Assembly (NCBI GenBank): GCA_022835595.1
Contig: BQUP01000002.1
Location: 1 to 64,000 of the forward strand
Source of the DNA: Cystobasidium ongulense
Lineage: Eukaryota > Basidiomycota > Cystobasidiomycetes > Cystobasidiales > Cystobasidiaceae
Length of the DNA: 64,000 nt
Direction of reading: 5' to 3'
How positions within the stretch are numbered: position 1 is the first letter of the stretch; each line of letters opens with the position of its first letter. The position numbers were made by a program, and so were the translations under genes. Positions 1-11,652 of the stretch are shown piece by piece. The notes below the pieces were generated by a model, which was not told where the DNA came from, searched no databases, and was given only the letters and a program-made list of their open reading frames with translations.

Positions 1-191
1 TTACACACCGAATCTGTCCAGGAAGGCCTCAGATTAGGCTTGGGTTGAAGCACACCATCGAGCTTTCGCAGCCTCTCCGCCGAGGGCGTCGCATCTTGCA
101 CAGATGGTGTGAACGACGATGCTCTCGTGCGTGGGGTGAGCTCGCTGGGGTGCTGCTGCCCGTCCGAACCCGTCAACACGTTAGAAGTCAT
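1..191 (-). CDS. N-terminal fragment of an unidentified protein
   Basis: An open frame starts at an ATG at 191 and runs off the left edge of the window. It encodes about 63 residues beginning MTSNVLTGSD, rich in Ser, Thr and Pro, with a short charged stretch RLRKLDGVL and a Trp-containing end (LRPSWTDS). The last bases could also be a splice donor (GTGTGT), so the coding exon may stop a few codons before the edge. The leader looks disordered. I do not recognise the family. The upstream side is the 3' flank of VPS25, so the two genes lie in the same direction. Confidence 0.45.
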   Translation of the reverse strand, partial: MTSNVLTGSDGQQHPSELTPRTRASSFTPSVQDATPSAERLRKLDGVLQPKPNLRPSWTDSVC

Positions 192-768
192 TTGCGTGAT
201 CGGGTGGGAAAGAAAGAAAACGTGATTCCACAAAGCGGCGTGACATGTGCGATTTGTATGTACAATGCATGTGGTGAAAAGCGATACTCTGGATTCGTAA
301 CATGATGCCAGCCTTACGCACATCTAGAGCGCAAGCTACTTTGATTTTAACACTACGGTATTCGTGCGAAAGTGAAATGGAGTGACATGCTAACCCGACT
401 TGCCTCGACCAGAGTACCGATGTTGGCTTAGTCCGTAGCGGGCACGTCTTTTAAGGTGACCCATACTTCCTTCTCTTCTTTCCTTGACTATCAGGCTTTG
501 GCTACTTGCGGCTTTGGCTACTTCCGAAGAGGTTTCGTACGCGATATCCACGATATCCACGACAGTGCGGCTACAAGGATGGCTTTCTGCGCTCGCAGGG
601 TGTATAGTCTGAGAGGTATCATCCAGTATTGTTACCAGGTCAAACAAACTTGACACCCTCCCCATCGCCTGTCTGGAAGATCTGTGCTTTATTCTGCTTG
701 ATAAGAGGTTGTAATGCCATCTTCAGTAGGCCAGGCGGCAAATCTGCAAAGTCTGTAATGGACGTATG
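192..768. other. intergenic, no gene seen; short tandem repeats
   Basis: This stretch lies between VPS25 (3' end) and the start of the partial gene. Only short open frames without family features are present. Two small duplications are visible: a 14-nt unit GGCTTTGGCTACTT at 494-507 and 510-523, and a 9-nt tandem CGATATCCA at 542-550 and 551-559. Confidence 0.5.
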
Positions 769-1664
769 TTATCGATACAAGCCTGAAGATGCATACATCG
801 ACACGCGTGCCAGCGCACCTTTGGTAGAACTCGGCTCTGTGAGCTCGTAAAATGTCATGATGCTGTTCGTTTGCCCTGTACTGTCGATCTGAGATAGGAC
901 ACGAGTCAGGTGCAGACTTCGAGTGGAATATAACCGGACCTACCCAATTATGTATGACTTGACTCCAATCGTCTATGGACCGCCAGAGTATGTATGCGCC
1001 AGTGCCAGCGGGCAGCTGAGGTGGCGTTGATGAAGAGAGCTTGGAACTTGATATGGGGGGATCATATACGGCCGAGCCTGCGGAAGAAAGTAAAGGTATA
1101 TTAGCCATGCGAGTTAGACGTTGAATGTCGGCAATACACCCACCCGCTTTAGCGAGCAAGTGTACAAGCTCTTGTATGAATTCGGGCCTTGCACGACCTG
1201 GAGAAGGTGATCGCAATGCGTGTCAGCTAGCGAGGCTGGGTGTGCGAAACGTAGATACACATGCTCACGCTTTATATGTGTGTTCTCCCACAAGGCTGCT
1301 GTTTCTGATGCACCACCTTGCATTAACGATGCTTCAGACAGCTCTATCCGGAAGATGCGATGATGCCGACAATATGCCAGGATCAATGAATGCCATTGTC
1401 GAATCTGAGAAGCGAAAGTAGTAGATGCAGGCTGACGGCTAGGTGGCCGGAGATTGCTTCAATTAGCCGCAATATGCAAGGTCAACGATAGGACTATGGC
1501 ACTTACGTGAAGAAAGCAGGAAACGAGTAGATAGGCGGAAAGACGAAACCACTTGGGGAGGTTACTGGCTTGAGGGACAGGCTCGCCAACGCTGTCTGTG
1601 GCTTATCACGAGCATCTAGTCGAGAGGTATCGATGCTTGCGCTCTGCGTGCTTGCTGTCTGCAT
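769..1664 (-). CDS. VPS25: ESCRT-II subunit Vps25
   Basis: Vps25 is the winged-helix subunit of endosomal ESCRT-II that links to ESCRT-III during sorting of ubiquitinated membrane proteins into multivesicular bodies. Five exons read from the ATG at 1664: 1664-1507, 1438-1269, 1197-1144, 1077-944 and 888-769, giving 211 residues. Family hallmarks appear in order: the PPxY-like entry FPPIYSFPAFFTRQP, the core WHSLILAYCRHHRIFRIELSEA, the second winged helix with ILWRSIDDWSQVIHNW, and the C-terminal GQTNSIMTFYEL. Joins are in frame and all introns are GT-AG. A low-complexity insert (about 20 residues) precedes the ILWR motif, and the end is about 20 residues longer than in animal Vps25. An in-frame TTG lies upstream, but the ATG at 1664 is preferred. 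Confidence 0.92.
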
Positions 1665-2008
1665 TGCACGCTGTTCAAGCAGAGGCAAAGCGCAACGATG
1701 TAGAGCGACGAAGCGAAAGCGAGGTTGTGTAGTGATGGCACTGAAGGGCCGAAAAGCACCGTCAAGATTCTGGATGGGCCAATGTGAATACTATCAAGTA
1801 AATGTACTGCATATACTAGTGCTGGGGGTGCAGTCGCAAGACCAGAATTACCTGGTCAGTCACGTGTTTTGCATCCCACTTGGCAAATAAGCACCAAACG
1901 TTTGTCCCTAGGTTCAGCTTATACATGCATGCAATGTTGTTACAGCGGTCTATTTTCGCACTACACTGTGTCACCTGAGCGCCCTGCGTTCCAAGTAGGG
2001 AAATCCGT
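1665..2008. other. intergenic, no gene seen
   Basis: The 344 nt between the VPS25 start and the SRP receptor beta stop hold no supportable coding frame. The right part is the 3' flank of the SRP gene and the left part the VPS25 promoter. Confidence 0.5.
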
Positions 2009-3058
2009 CTAGAGAACCTCCTGGTCTAGCCAATTCCAAAAGCCTTCTACACCCTGCCCCCCTGAGGACTTCTCTTCCACCTTCTCTTGGTCAGCACTTG
2101 ATGTAGCTATAGACGGGGCTTTCGAAGTACTCGTTGCCCAGCTGATCTTAACGCCGAGTTTGTCCTCGTCCCAGCTGAAGGGCCCATCAAAGTCCAGCAC
2201 ATCGGTCTGTAGGATCTCCTGTTCATCTTCCGGTAGTTTGATACCTCCTGAAGAAACTTGTGTCTGGCCTGAAGACGGCGATGTCTTCCATAAGAAGGAG
2301 AACAGACGGAAAGGACTGGAGGATGAGCCAGACGGCAATTCATCGATGCTTTCGAGCCGAGCGCTAGAATCGCCTCCGCTTCCCGACGACTTCCTACGCT
2401 TTTCCAGCTCCCTCTCTAGCATTGTCTTGACTCGGTCTTGCGCTCTCTGCTTCTGTGCTGCCGTCCACGTGTCGGCCTTTGTCAAGAGCAGGAGAACGGG
2501 TGGTATATGCTTTGCACCTTTCTTTTCTAGGATATTGATCATGGACAGAAGAACGTGCAAATGTTCCGCTGTAGTCTGTATACCTTGGGCTGTCGCATTG
2601 ATGGTAGGGTCGATAAAGAAGACGATGCCATCGGCGGAAGGGAGATATTGAGCCAAGAGATGAGATCTGAGCCGAGGGTGCCCGGGAAGATCAATCAATT
2701 GAACATTCTTTCCAGGGAGTAATGCAGAGCTGGATGTCAACGAGGTATGCGTTGGCGGTGGGGACCTGTATACAAGCTACAAGAGGCAGAGAGCCAGGGT
2801 AAGCTCTGGTGACTGGACAGCAAGTGCTTGTGCCGGACTTACTCTGCCAAACAGGGACGTTTTCCCACTCGCCATAGGTCCAACGAAGAGTACATTTGAC
2901 GTTCCTTTGACCTTCTTGACCGCAACAGCTTGTTTCGATGGTCCGCTGATAGCCCGGAAGACGACCAGCAAGAGCAGGAGCAGCAGGACGGCGAAGCCAT
3001 AGAGATAGTACGCTTGCTGGCCGGGTAAGCTGGCGAGATCCGGCAGAGGAATGTCCAT
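2009..3058 (-). CDS. SRP102: signal recognition particle receptor subunit beta
   Basis: This is the ER membrane GTPase that anchors SRP receptor alpha and takes part in co-translational targeting. Two exons, 3058-2843 and 2776-2009, make 327 residues from an ATG. A single membrane span (YYLYGFAVLLLLLLLVVF, about residues 17-34) is followed by the Ras-like domain: P-loop GPMASGKTS near residue 58, switch region THTSLTSS, G3 DLPGH near residue 103, and G4 TKAD near residue 165. The G4 region is followed by a charged, Ser-rich insertion of roughly 60 residues before the C-terminal FWNWLDQEVL, which is longer than in yeast and animals. It starts 275 nt from the divergent DCR2 gene, so both may use one promoter. 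Confidence 0.93.
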
Positions 3059-3333
3059 GCCTAGATGCCTTGTATGGGTGGTGTGTGGGAAGAAAGGACA
3101 GCCGCGCCTTTGCTTCGTCGTTCAAAGGTGATCGGACTCTGTCCAGGACTGGCCACCAAAGCATGCAGCCCTTGAACACTGCCCAATCCATTTGAGTTGC
3201 ATTTCCTTGCCTCGATGTTGACATTCACCTAGGTCCCCTCAAAGCACCACCTACAGCGCGACTGATTCCTTCCACCGCACAACCACTTATACTCGAAGCC
3301 AACCTACGGTTGTGCTGAACGTGATAAGCAAGC

Positions 3334-5835
3334 ATGCCCTTCGAACGCTTCGATGGAACCAACAGCAGGCGCCCTGGACAGCGTGTACATAATCTACGCA
3401 AGTATCGAGTTCCCATGTTCGTAGCAGTAGGGATACTGGTAGCCTTTGAGCTCTTCGCAAGATCATCCATAACGCGAGGACTGAAAGACGTGACGCCCAA
3501 AACGAATCTAGGATGGCAAAGCTTTCTACCAGCCTATACATACCGCCAAAAGCCTCTATCGTCAACAACAAACACAACATTCGATGCAGACTTGCTTCCA
3601 TCGGAAGGTCAGAGCGACTACTGGGATGGGTTAGACAACTGGGGAGACGATAACGATGCATATGAAGGGTTCACTACGGAAGATCCTGAAGATTTCTGGG
3701 ACCCATTCGTACTCCACAGTCGACCAATGACCGAAATCACTGCGAAAGCCTGCATCTGGCCACCTAGCATATATGACGCGTGCATGCCAGACAGTAGTGT
3801 TCGCGAAGACGCCGAGCGCGGACGATGGATGCGCGTAGAAAAGGATCTCAACATGCGAGTCGGGATATACTACCTCTATCTCTTCTATCGAAGGCTCCCT
3901 TATGGCTCGGATGCGGATACCATCCGTGATTTCAAGCTTGTTCCCGTCTCGAAGGAGCCCACAGAACATCTGCTTGAATCGGACGGGTGGCACATGGTAT
4001 CTCAAGATGTCAGAGATGGGGTCTGGCCCAGGCAGGAGACTGCTCATCTCTACTATCGGACAGCTCCACGGTCGGATGGTAACCGTAGTGACGAAGTGAA
4101 CGAACTAGACGTAGTTTGGGGGAGTAGCGGGACCCTCTACGGTTGGCAGAGGATGGGCGAAGATTTCGCCGAGCCAAGGGAGAAAAACAAGAATAAAGAT
4201 CAAGACGAAGGTGCTGAACTCATGTGGCGCAAAGGTGCCCCTGTAGCACCTAAAGCCAAGCTACCTCTTACCTTTTCCACCGATGGCAAATTCAAGATTC
4301 TACAGATTGCAGATCTGCATTTCAGTGTCAGCAAGGGGAAATGCTTAGACAGCGATTGGCCAAATTGCAATGATCCTAAAGGCGCAGACCTTGTCACTTT
4401 GGATTGGCTGAACAGTGTGCTGGACGAAGAGAAGCCAGACCTCATCGTTCTGAGCGGAGATCAGTGAGTAAAATACCAAGTGAGGAGTTTGAGTATCACT
4501 GAAATTAGTTCACCTTCTAGACTTAATGGCCAGGATACCTCATACAGCGCAGAATCGGTGATTCTCAAAGTAGCCAAACTCTTTGAAAACCGCCAGATTC
4601 CCTGGACAGCTGTACTAGGTAATCACGATTCAGAAAAGACGACTCTCACCAGATATGGCCAGTTCATTATGATGCAAGCTTTGCCATATTTTGTTGGTGA
4701 ACCCGGTTCGCTGGAGGTTGCTGGTAAGTCGAACGAGGATGCTCTGTACTTACCCTATTTGCTCATGCGAAATATGACATAGGCGAGGGCAATTATGTAC
4801 TCAAGATACGGAGTGCAGACGAATCGAAAACACATCTCTTGACGCTATACTTCCTTGATTCGCATGCCTATATCTCTGGCTGGAACGTGTTTAAGTCGAC
4901 GTATGATTACATCAAAGACAATCAGATTAACTGGTTCCGACAAGTCAGCCAAGGCATCAAAGCTATCGAGAGGCCCTTCAAGCCACCCGTACTGGAGGAC
5001 TCGACATTTGGCAATCTAGAAGATGATCTCAGCAAAGCTCGACAGGCAAAGAGACAGCCGTCTCGATTCCAGCCGCGCCAGGAGATAGCTACTACGCTGA
5101 AGAAGCCGAACGCGATGGCTATCTTCCACATTCCGCTTAAAGAGGTGTACGACATGAAGGCTGATGTTGGCATGGACGGCTCTGAGCTCATCAGAGGCAC
5201 GGATCAAGAAGAGCGCGGTGGACCGAAGGAAGGTAACTTTTTCGAGAAGGGCTTGATCAAACAGACCGAAGTAGGCTCGGAGAATGATGCGAGTGGTGAT
5301 CCTGAATTCAAGGCAGCATTGGCGGGAGCTGCACCTGAAGTGAAGGTTATCTTGAATGGTAAGCAGTCAGAAGTCAGCTGCCTATGATTGCAATGCCTGA
5401 CATCCTTTCAACATCTCCTACAGGCCACTGCCATATTACTGATTCGTGTAAACGCATGAAAGGTGTTTGGAGCTGTTTCGCAGGTGGAAGTTCGTACAGT
5501 GGCTACTCGGAGAAAGGTTTCGACAGACGCATTCGAGTCTTCCAAGTGTCAGACTACGGCGAGACTATTTCCACTTATAATGTTAGTACTCTCTGATCCT
5601 CACCCACAGGTTCTTGACTGACCGAAATACATTATAGATCTTGGACACACATACCGACCACAGCGGAGCGAGCGCAAGCAGTCATGATGCAGCTGAAACA
5701 AGCGAAGATTCAGGCAATGCCGGCAGAAGTAAAAGGGCTTCCTCCTTACCGGCGAGACCTCATCAAACGAAGGATATAAGTGCGCATCAGAAAACCGAAG
5801 AAATTAGACTAGTAGGGTCGGGTGCACTGGACTAG
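3334..5835 (+). CDS. DCR2: Dcr2-like calcineurin-type phosphoesterase
   Basis: Five exons (3334-4463, 4521-4723, 4783-5358, 5424-5581, 5638-5835) encode 754 residues. An N-terminal signal anchor (MFVAVGILVAFELFA) precedes an acidic linker, then the metallophosphatase core: DLHF near residue 327, GDQLNGQD near 375, GNHD near 410, LDSH near 470 and the late GHCH near 637. These are the metal-binding motifs of the superfamily. The order and the NGQDTS sequence match fungal Dcr2, which in yeast dephosphorylates Sic1 and acts in the unfolded protein response. The anchor predicts an ER or vacuolar lumenal catalytic domain here. The Ser-rich C-terminal tail past YNILD is poorly conserved, so the last exon is the least certain. 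Confidence 0.9.
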
Positions 5836-6285
5836 AGAAATAGTAGATTACCGTAGAAAACCAATGTAGCTTTTTTACGCGCCCGACAAACAGGTCATTA
5901 CGCGTCACCATTGTAGTTGTATGGTATGTTCAACAGTGACTGTATTTTGCTTGATACTGTTTACCGATGTCGCTCGTGAACGGCATTTGCATTTATGGCT
6001 TTTCACCGGTGACTTGAAAAGCATACAGCCAAGTTGACCGCTGAAGAACTTTGAAGAATCTGCAAGGCTGGAGATTTATGGAAGGCCGGACCCGCAAATA
6101 AGCTGAATTAAAAGTCTTGTGCATTGACTTTCTCTCGCATTCCTCTCCAAGGTTTGCGACGCCCGATCACCTTTAGATAGATTGACACACCGCGAGATGG
6201 GCTGCGGCTTGACTCTGCATGGCTCAAGCACTGGACACATTCGCACGACACATCACGACACACCTGCTCAACGCAAGGTTGCACC
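5836..6285. other. intergenic, no gene seen
   Basis: These 450 nt hold the 3' flank of DCR2 and the promoter of the ADF-H/PH gene. No open frame with a recognisable motif or clean splice pattern was found on either strand. Confidence 0.45.
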
Positions 6286-8951
6286 ATGAGCGCGGATCTT
6301 GTGTCTGATCCAGCCATATTTGCAAGTGAGTGCATCCTAGGATTGCACGCGCCCGCACCTCTACATGCTGATATTGTGCATTCACCCTCATTACGGCGAG
6401 CAGCGTACCATGAGCTTCGCAACCCAGACTCCGCTCTGAACTGGTATGCGTCGGCGGCCTAGCAGCCTTGTATTGATGGAAGCTGATTGACATGTGACAT
6501 GCGTACAGGCTCTTCCTGGGTTATTCAGCTGTTGGCTCGAAAGACCGGCTGGAACTCGCAAACAGCGGTGATTCAGGCTTGGAGGGACTCAAATCAATAC
6601 TGGTACGTCTGGCCTGCTTCCCTTGGTGTGCTGTAAGGCTGATGAATAGATTCTCCATCTCCGCTACCTGCCACCGCCACTTGCGCTATTCTGACACACC
6701 ACAGTCACAAAGCAACGCATTGAATATACATTTCGGCCTTCTTCGCTTAGAAGGTCGATTTCTCCTCTTCACTCTCCTTCCAGATAATACAGGCGGCGTC
6801 AAACGAGCGCGAGCTCTCGTCCACTCTCGTGCAGTTGGCACTAAACTGCAGCACCAGGGTACTCTCACAATTGCACGACCTTCAGACTTGACACTCAATG
6901 CAGTACGAAGCAAGCTCAAGCTCGATACCGGCTCTGCGTCATCATCACTGCCGTCTAGCCCTAATCCTCAACTGAGCGCAGGCACATCATCGCCATATCT
7001 ACAACCTTCGCCGTTGCGGTCACACTTCCCTACAAATGCATACTCAAGCAATGACAATGGCCCGCCCCCACCTCCCGATAAGGATGCGCAAACAATAATC
7101 AAGATGAGATCAAATAACTCCCTTCACACTCCCCAATTAGCCACACCTCCATTCCAACTTCCCATCCGCCAGTCATCTCGTGAAGGGCATGACCCTACCT
7201 CACCACAATATGCACACTATTCACCGCCTGTTGACGGTAGTCATACTCCAAGGAACAGGCAGGTGTCAGGTACAAGTGCTAGCGGCGGGAACTCGCCGGC
7301 CTCAATCGGCTTGGGGCTGGGCGGCAGCATGTCGTCCTCATATGGTCAACCCAATGGCGGAGCCACTGTACAACAATCATCCTCTGGTTATAGCAAGATC
7401 TCCACATCTCCTAGACTAGCTTCTTCTTTAGCATTCGAACGCGATCAGCGAAATACAGCGGCCCACAATGGCCCCGCCAGCCCAACCATGGTCAATACTT
7501 CAGCGGCAAACGCCAGGCTCACCCCACGGTCAGCATCTCCCGCTGGATCAGTCTCATCGCTAACATCAGCGAGTAACGTACAGCGGTCACAGGATCTTCC
7601 TCCATTGCCGCTGTCCGCATCCCCGTCTGTACCGACATCGAATCGTTCCCTTGAGGCTTCGACCCTCGACAGTATGTTCAGACCATCGGAATCAGTAGAG
7701 AGTTTACATGATCAAGTGGCTACGAAAACGCAGAGATCACCCCAGTCTAGTCCTCAGCAAGTGGAGAGAATTGCTGTTGCGGAAGCGATAGCGAGGGCAG
7801 CTGAAGCTAAGTGGCAAGCGGAGCAGAAGAGAGCGTCAATAGACAGTTCAAACGGTGCCATTTCAGGCAATACTCCTGTTGTGAGGCAAAACGGCTTCCA
7901 TACAAACCATGCAGATGGCGTCGACCAGCACCCTGTCTCGGCAGAATCTGCCATGCAACTCAGTGAAAATGGAGCGGATCTTGAGAATGGCGAGAGCCAC
8001 GCACAAGAGAAGGAATCTTTTCCACTTCAGGCCGAATCTGAACTTGCGCGACTTGAAGAAGAAGCACGTCAAAGAGCCAGAGAACAACAACAAGCCGAAC
8101 AGGAAAGGAGACAGGCGGAACAAAAAGAGCTCGAAGCTGAGGCCGCGAACGAGCGGCGGAGATTGGAAGCGGAAGCCGAAGCTCAACGAGTGCGACTAGC
8201 TGCGGAAGCGGAAGCACTTCGCGAGCGTCAAGAAGCTGAAGCCAAGGCGGAGAGTGAACGCGAGGCAGCAGCGGCTGAGATGGAAAGGCAACGCAAGGAA
8301 GCTGAGGCGGAGCTGGAAAGGCAACGTCAAGAAGCTGAAGCAGCAGCGGAGGCAGAGCGGATAAGGATTGAAGAAGCCAAGATAGCTGAAGAGAAAGCAC
8401 GCGTGGAAGCCATTGAAACTGCCAAGAGGCAAAAGGAAGAGGCTCGAGAGCGTGCGCGTCAAGACTTGCGAGATCGAATAGCGTCTTCGCCTGGTGATGT
8501 AGCACTCACCGGTTTCTTGTCGGTACAAGGCGGGAGTTCGATAGTAAGTCTCATATTCCTTTCGTCTGTCCTTGTTCTTGTGTTGAAACACTACTAACAC
8601 TGCGAGTAGCTTTGGCGCCGGAGGTATTTCCAGATGACCAGCCAGGCTTTGAAGCTGTACAAGAACGACAGAGAGCTAGGGCCTCCAATGGATCAGGTTG
8701 CTCTATCGAACGGCTTAAAGAAGATTGAAGAGAACGCGGAAGATCTTATGGCTATCCCGCACTCGTTCAAGCTGATTTTCAATGACTATGACGAAGAACC
8801 ATATTTATTCTATTGCGATGAGGAGGTAAGTAGGCAGCAGTTCGTAGTGTGTAGGCTTCCCGAAATGAGTTCTGACAACGGTAAATTAATACTACAGGAC
8901 GATAAGGACTTGCTGCTGGTCGGGTTGAAGGCAGCAGCTAGGCTGGAGTAG
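6286..8951 (+). CDS. ADF-homology, coiled-coil and PH domain protein
   Basis: Six exons (6286-6325, 6404-6443, 6509-6602, 6705-8543, 8610-8825, 8898-8951) give 760 residues. Residues 1 to about 130 form an ADF-H domain: start MSADLVSDPAI, then TYHELRNPDSALNWLFLGY, later RFLLFTLLPDN and a basic helix KRARALVHSRAVG, as in Abp1/drebrin-type actin binders. A long Ser/Pro-rich, probably disordered region follows. Residues about 500-640 form a continuous charged coiled coil of Glu, Arg, Ala and Gln. A C-terminal PH domain starts near residue 655 (ALTGFLSVQGG, LWRRRYFQ) and ends at the stop. A reasonable inference is a link between cortical actin and membrane phosphoinositides. The 102-nt third intron is inferred, because reading through stays open but would insert residues into the ADF-H fold. 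Confidence 0.85.
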
Positions 8952-9279
8952 CTGAGAAGTAGTTTAGTTTGTATTCAATGTAGCATTGTGTTGCTTGTGG
9001 ATTAGGTAGTGCAGTACAGTCGATGCACACATGGGCGCTATGGTACTGCGGCTTGGCGCAGGGTAATTGAGAGTATGGTAGATGTGTCAATGAAGTATAA
9101 ATGCAAAACATTCCTCCCATCACGTGCACGTGAGGTTGTCGCCACCCGGCTGTACGGGAAGATGCGTGTTTATCTGCATATGGTACAGGATACTTCGCTC
9201 CGCTTTCCTACACGTACTCAAGTGCGACAATGTTATAGCAGCAGAGACTCGTCCACAACAGACAGCAGCAAGAGTGCGC
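8952..9279. other. intergenic, no gene seen
   Basis: This 328-nt spacer separates two co-directional genes. Short overlapping frames on both strands carry no motif. It must hold the terminator of the ADF-H/PH gene and the promoter of the methyltransferase gene. Confidence 0.45.
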
Positions 9280-10347
9280 ATGTCGAAGCCTGTGGCTTCC
9301 ACCTCTTCTCCCAACTTCCCGACGAGCCTCGACATCGCGCCTCTACATCTCGATGGCGATACAGCTGCTGGATGCGATGAACAGGGCCAATGGATCACGC
9401 AGTACGGCATAGCTGGGCGTGTATGGTGAGATCATCTGTATGCTCACACCACGCTGGACGGTCTGACTCTGAGCGTCGATTGCAGGGAAGCCGTCCCGTA
9501 TCTTATGCAGTATTTGACCCCGCCTGGAAACCAACAAGAATTCACCTTTGAGCCTCCGTGCTCAATATTCGCGAGAAAAGGCTGCTTGAAGCCAACAAAG
9601 CCTCTTAGAATACTCGAACTTGGCTCTGGAAATGGCCACCTCTGCCTTCACCACCTCGCTTTGCTATTGCCACCAGGAAGTCAACTAGTAATGACGGATC
9701 TCGATGAAGTAACACCATTACTTGCAGAGAACACGAAGCTCGCTATTACAGAGGGAAGAATACCACAGAACGTTCAAGTATTGGTCCAGCCACTTCCTTG
9801 GGGTTCACGCGAGCATCTAGACAATCTTCGCCACGACCTTGGAGACGAACCGTTTACACATATAATATGTAGCGACCTCGTATATTTTACGGACTTACTC
9901 CAGCCACTACTGAAGACACTACTCTGGCTAACGGAAAGTCTCGCGGACGCGCCTGAACAAAGGATGTATACGACCGAAGTGATATTCGGATGTAGGTGAA
10001 TTTCAATAAGTGAGCCAATGAAATAAAGCTGACATCAGCAAGTAGACAAAATACGTGCACTTCATAAAGAGCAAGCTTTCTGGGAGTCTCTAGGTGCCTT
10101 CTTCGACCTTGAAGCGGTATTCCGAGACATGCCAGAATACTCTTCAGAGAATGGCGATGGACAAACCAGGCGGGCTTCATCCCCGTATGAAGAGGATAGA
10201 TTGCTCATCATGCTTGTACAGCGCAAAAGGGGTTCTCCGCAAGTTTACGCGCCTGATGAAGGAAACGTGCTGCTCAAGCCATTGATGCATTATAAAGACG
10301 ATCAGTTCGAAAGCATGCTGATGCTGCGATCTATGAAGGATCTTTAG
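9280..10347 (+). CDS. class I methyltransferase, family 16 (lysine methyltransferase-like)
   Basis: Three exons (9280-9425, 9486-9991, 10046-10347) encode 317 residues. The Rossmann-type SAM domain has motif I ILELGSGNGHLCLHH near residue 95, the acidic strand-2 end MTDLDE, and the post-motif ICSDLVYF. This is the layout of the METTL21/EFM family (Methyltransf_16), whose members methylate lysines on translation factors and chaperones. N-terminal features (WITQYGIAGRVWEAVPYL) fit that family. The substrate cannot be told from sequence; fungal EFM proteins and METTL21-type enzymes are both possible. No targeting signal is seen, so a cytosolic or nuclear role is likely. The gene is convergent with the SGNH esterase, 186 nt apart. 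Confidence 0.83.
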
Positions 10348-10533
10348 CATACTTGCACTGCACAACAAGTGTGACGCTGCAGAAGGATGTAGTTTGCCAG
10401 GAGTGGCCTTGGAATTGTAACTCTAGTAATATCGATGGGTTCTAAGCCTTAAATCTAGCCTACAAATCTTTCATCGAGGCGGAAAGGATGCATCTGGGTT
10501 CTTTGGATCGATTTCACTGTCGAAGGCAAATGG

Positions 10534-11343
10534 TCAGCTCATTTTCGAGTGATCATGTTGCTGTATGACTGACTCCCAAAGGGGGAACACTTTCGGCAGA
10601 CTATCTGGCAGGAGTTGCGCATGCTCTTTTTGTAAGTATGCGTGAAAAGCGTCGATGACGACCTTGTATCCAGCTGCCGTAAGGTGAAGGCCATCCCAGA
10701 AGAACTGTCTCAAGCCCTGATCTGGATTGGGACCAGCAGCATCCATCATCGTCCCGAAAACATCGACAAACCCGACTGCTCGTTCTTTAGCCACTTCTCC
10801 AGCAGCCTGGGCGAACTGCCTTGTTCTCTCTGGTGTCCTGTCCAGCTCAATACCAGGTCCCCATTGCTCTGTGACATGCTCTTGACGCTGCTCTTTGCAT
10901 ATCGGTGGACAGCTGAACAAAGTAATGACAGTTGAAGGGTTGTAATGTGGCGATTTCTCTTCGCGTAGCATGTCTATCATTAGATTCAGATTGGCCTTGA
11001 ACTTCTCGAGGGGGATGGATTGGGGCCTCATTGGTAAAGTAGCATCATTTGCGCCGAACCAGATATTTATTGCCTTCAAAGGCTTGTTTGCCGAAGCTTG
11101 CGGCAGGACCTGTGTCGCAGGACGTCAGTATCGTCTACAGAATATGAAGATCAAAAGCCAACCTACATAAGGCAAGATCCGTAAAGCCCATTCAGTGTTG
11201 TATCCGCCGTAGCCTCTGTTGATGATGTCGGCGCGACGTTGGTAGTTTTCTGCCATCCATTGACCGTATCCACCGGGGGAGAAAGATTGCTGCGTTATCG
11301 AGTCGCCGAACAGCAGCCATTCAGGATAGACTGTGGGTGCCAT
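10534..11343 (-). CDS. IAH1: SGNH esterase, isoamyl acetate hydrolase family
   Basis: Two exons (11343-11167 and 11109-10534) encode 250 residues. SGNH blocks are clear: block I LLFGDSITQQ with the nucleophile Ser near residue 16, block II with RGYGGYNTEWAL, block III FGANDA, and block V WDGLHLTAAGY carrying the catalytic Asp and His. Length and motif spacing match yeast Iah1, which hydrolyses short-chain acetate esters. There is no signal peptide, so it should act inside the cell. The start MAPTVYPEWLL is the first ATG in frame. It is divergent from the MCP1-like gene with 309 nt between starts. Confidence 0.9.
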
Positions 11344-11652
11344 GATTGATTGGTAAGGCGACGTTTGGACAAGGCAGATTATCAAGAGTAGCTTGAAGGG
11401 AAACAAGCACCTAGCTTGCTTGTGCCGCCGTCGCTTGCACTCGATCATCCGGCTGGCGAAGAACAAAGACGTGTCTATGCAGCTTCTTTGCGCTTCAACC
11501 ACCCTCTCTGCCTGTCTAGTCGCCTCGGGTCGAATCAGCTTTCCTTTGCCCTCGACCTGCGCATTACCCATCTACAATAGCGATAGCATTTCCGACATTG
11601 GCCAGGTGCAACAATTAGCATACACGTCCAGCATCCACACGCTCGCGAGACG
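11344..11652. promoter_or_regulatory. shared divergent promoter region (IAH1 / MCP1-like)
   Basis: These 309 nt separate two divergent ATGs and must hold both 5' leaders and promoters. The short open frames inside are not supported by motifs. I cannot point to a specific binding site. Confidence 0.4.

Noticed and set aside
6603-6704. Read-through of the third intron of the ADF-H/PH gene as coding
   Set aside because: The frame stays open, but the 34 extra residues would fall inside the ADF-H fold; removing a canonical GT-AG intron restores the expected domain spacing.
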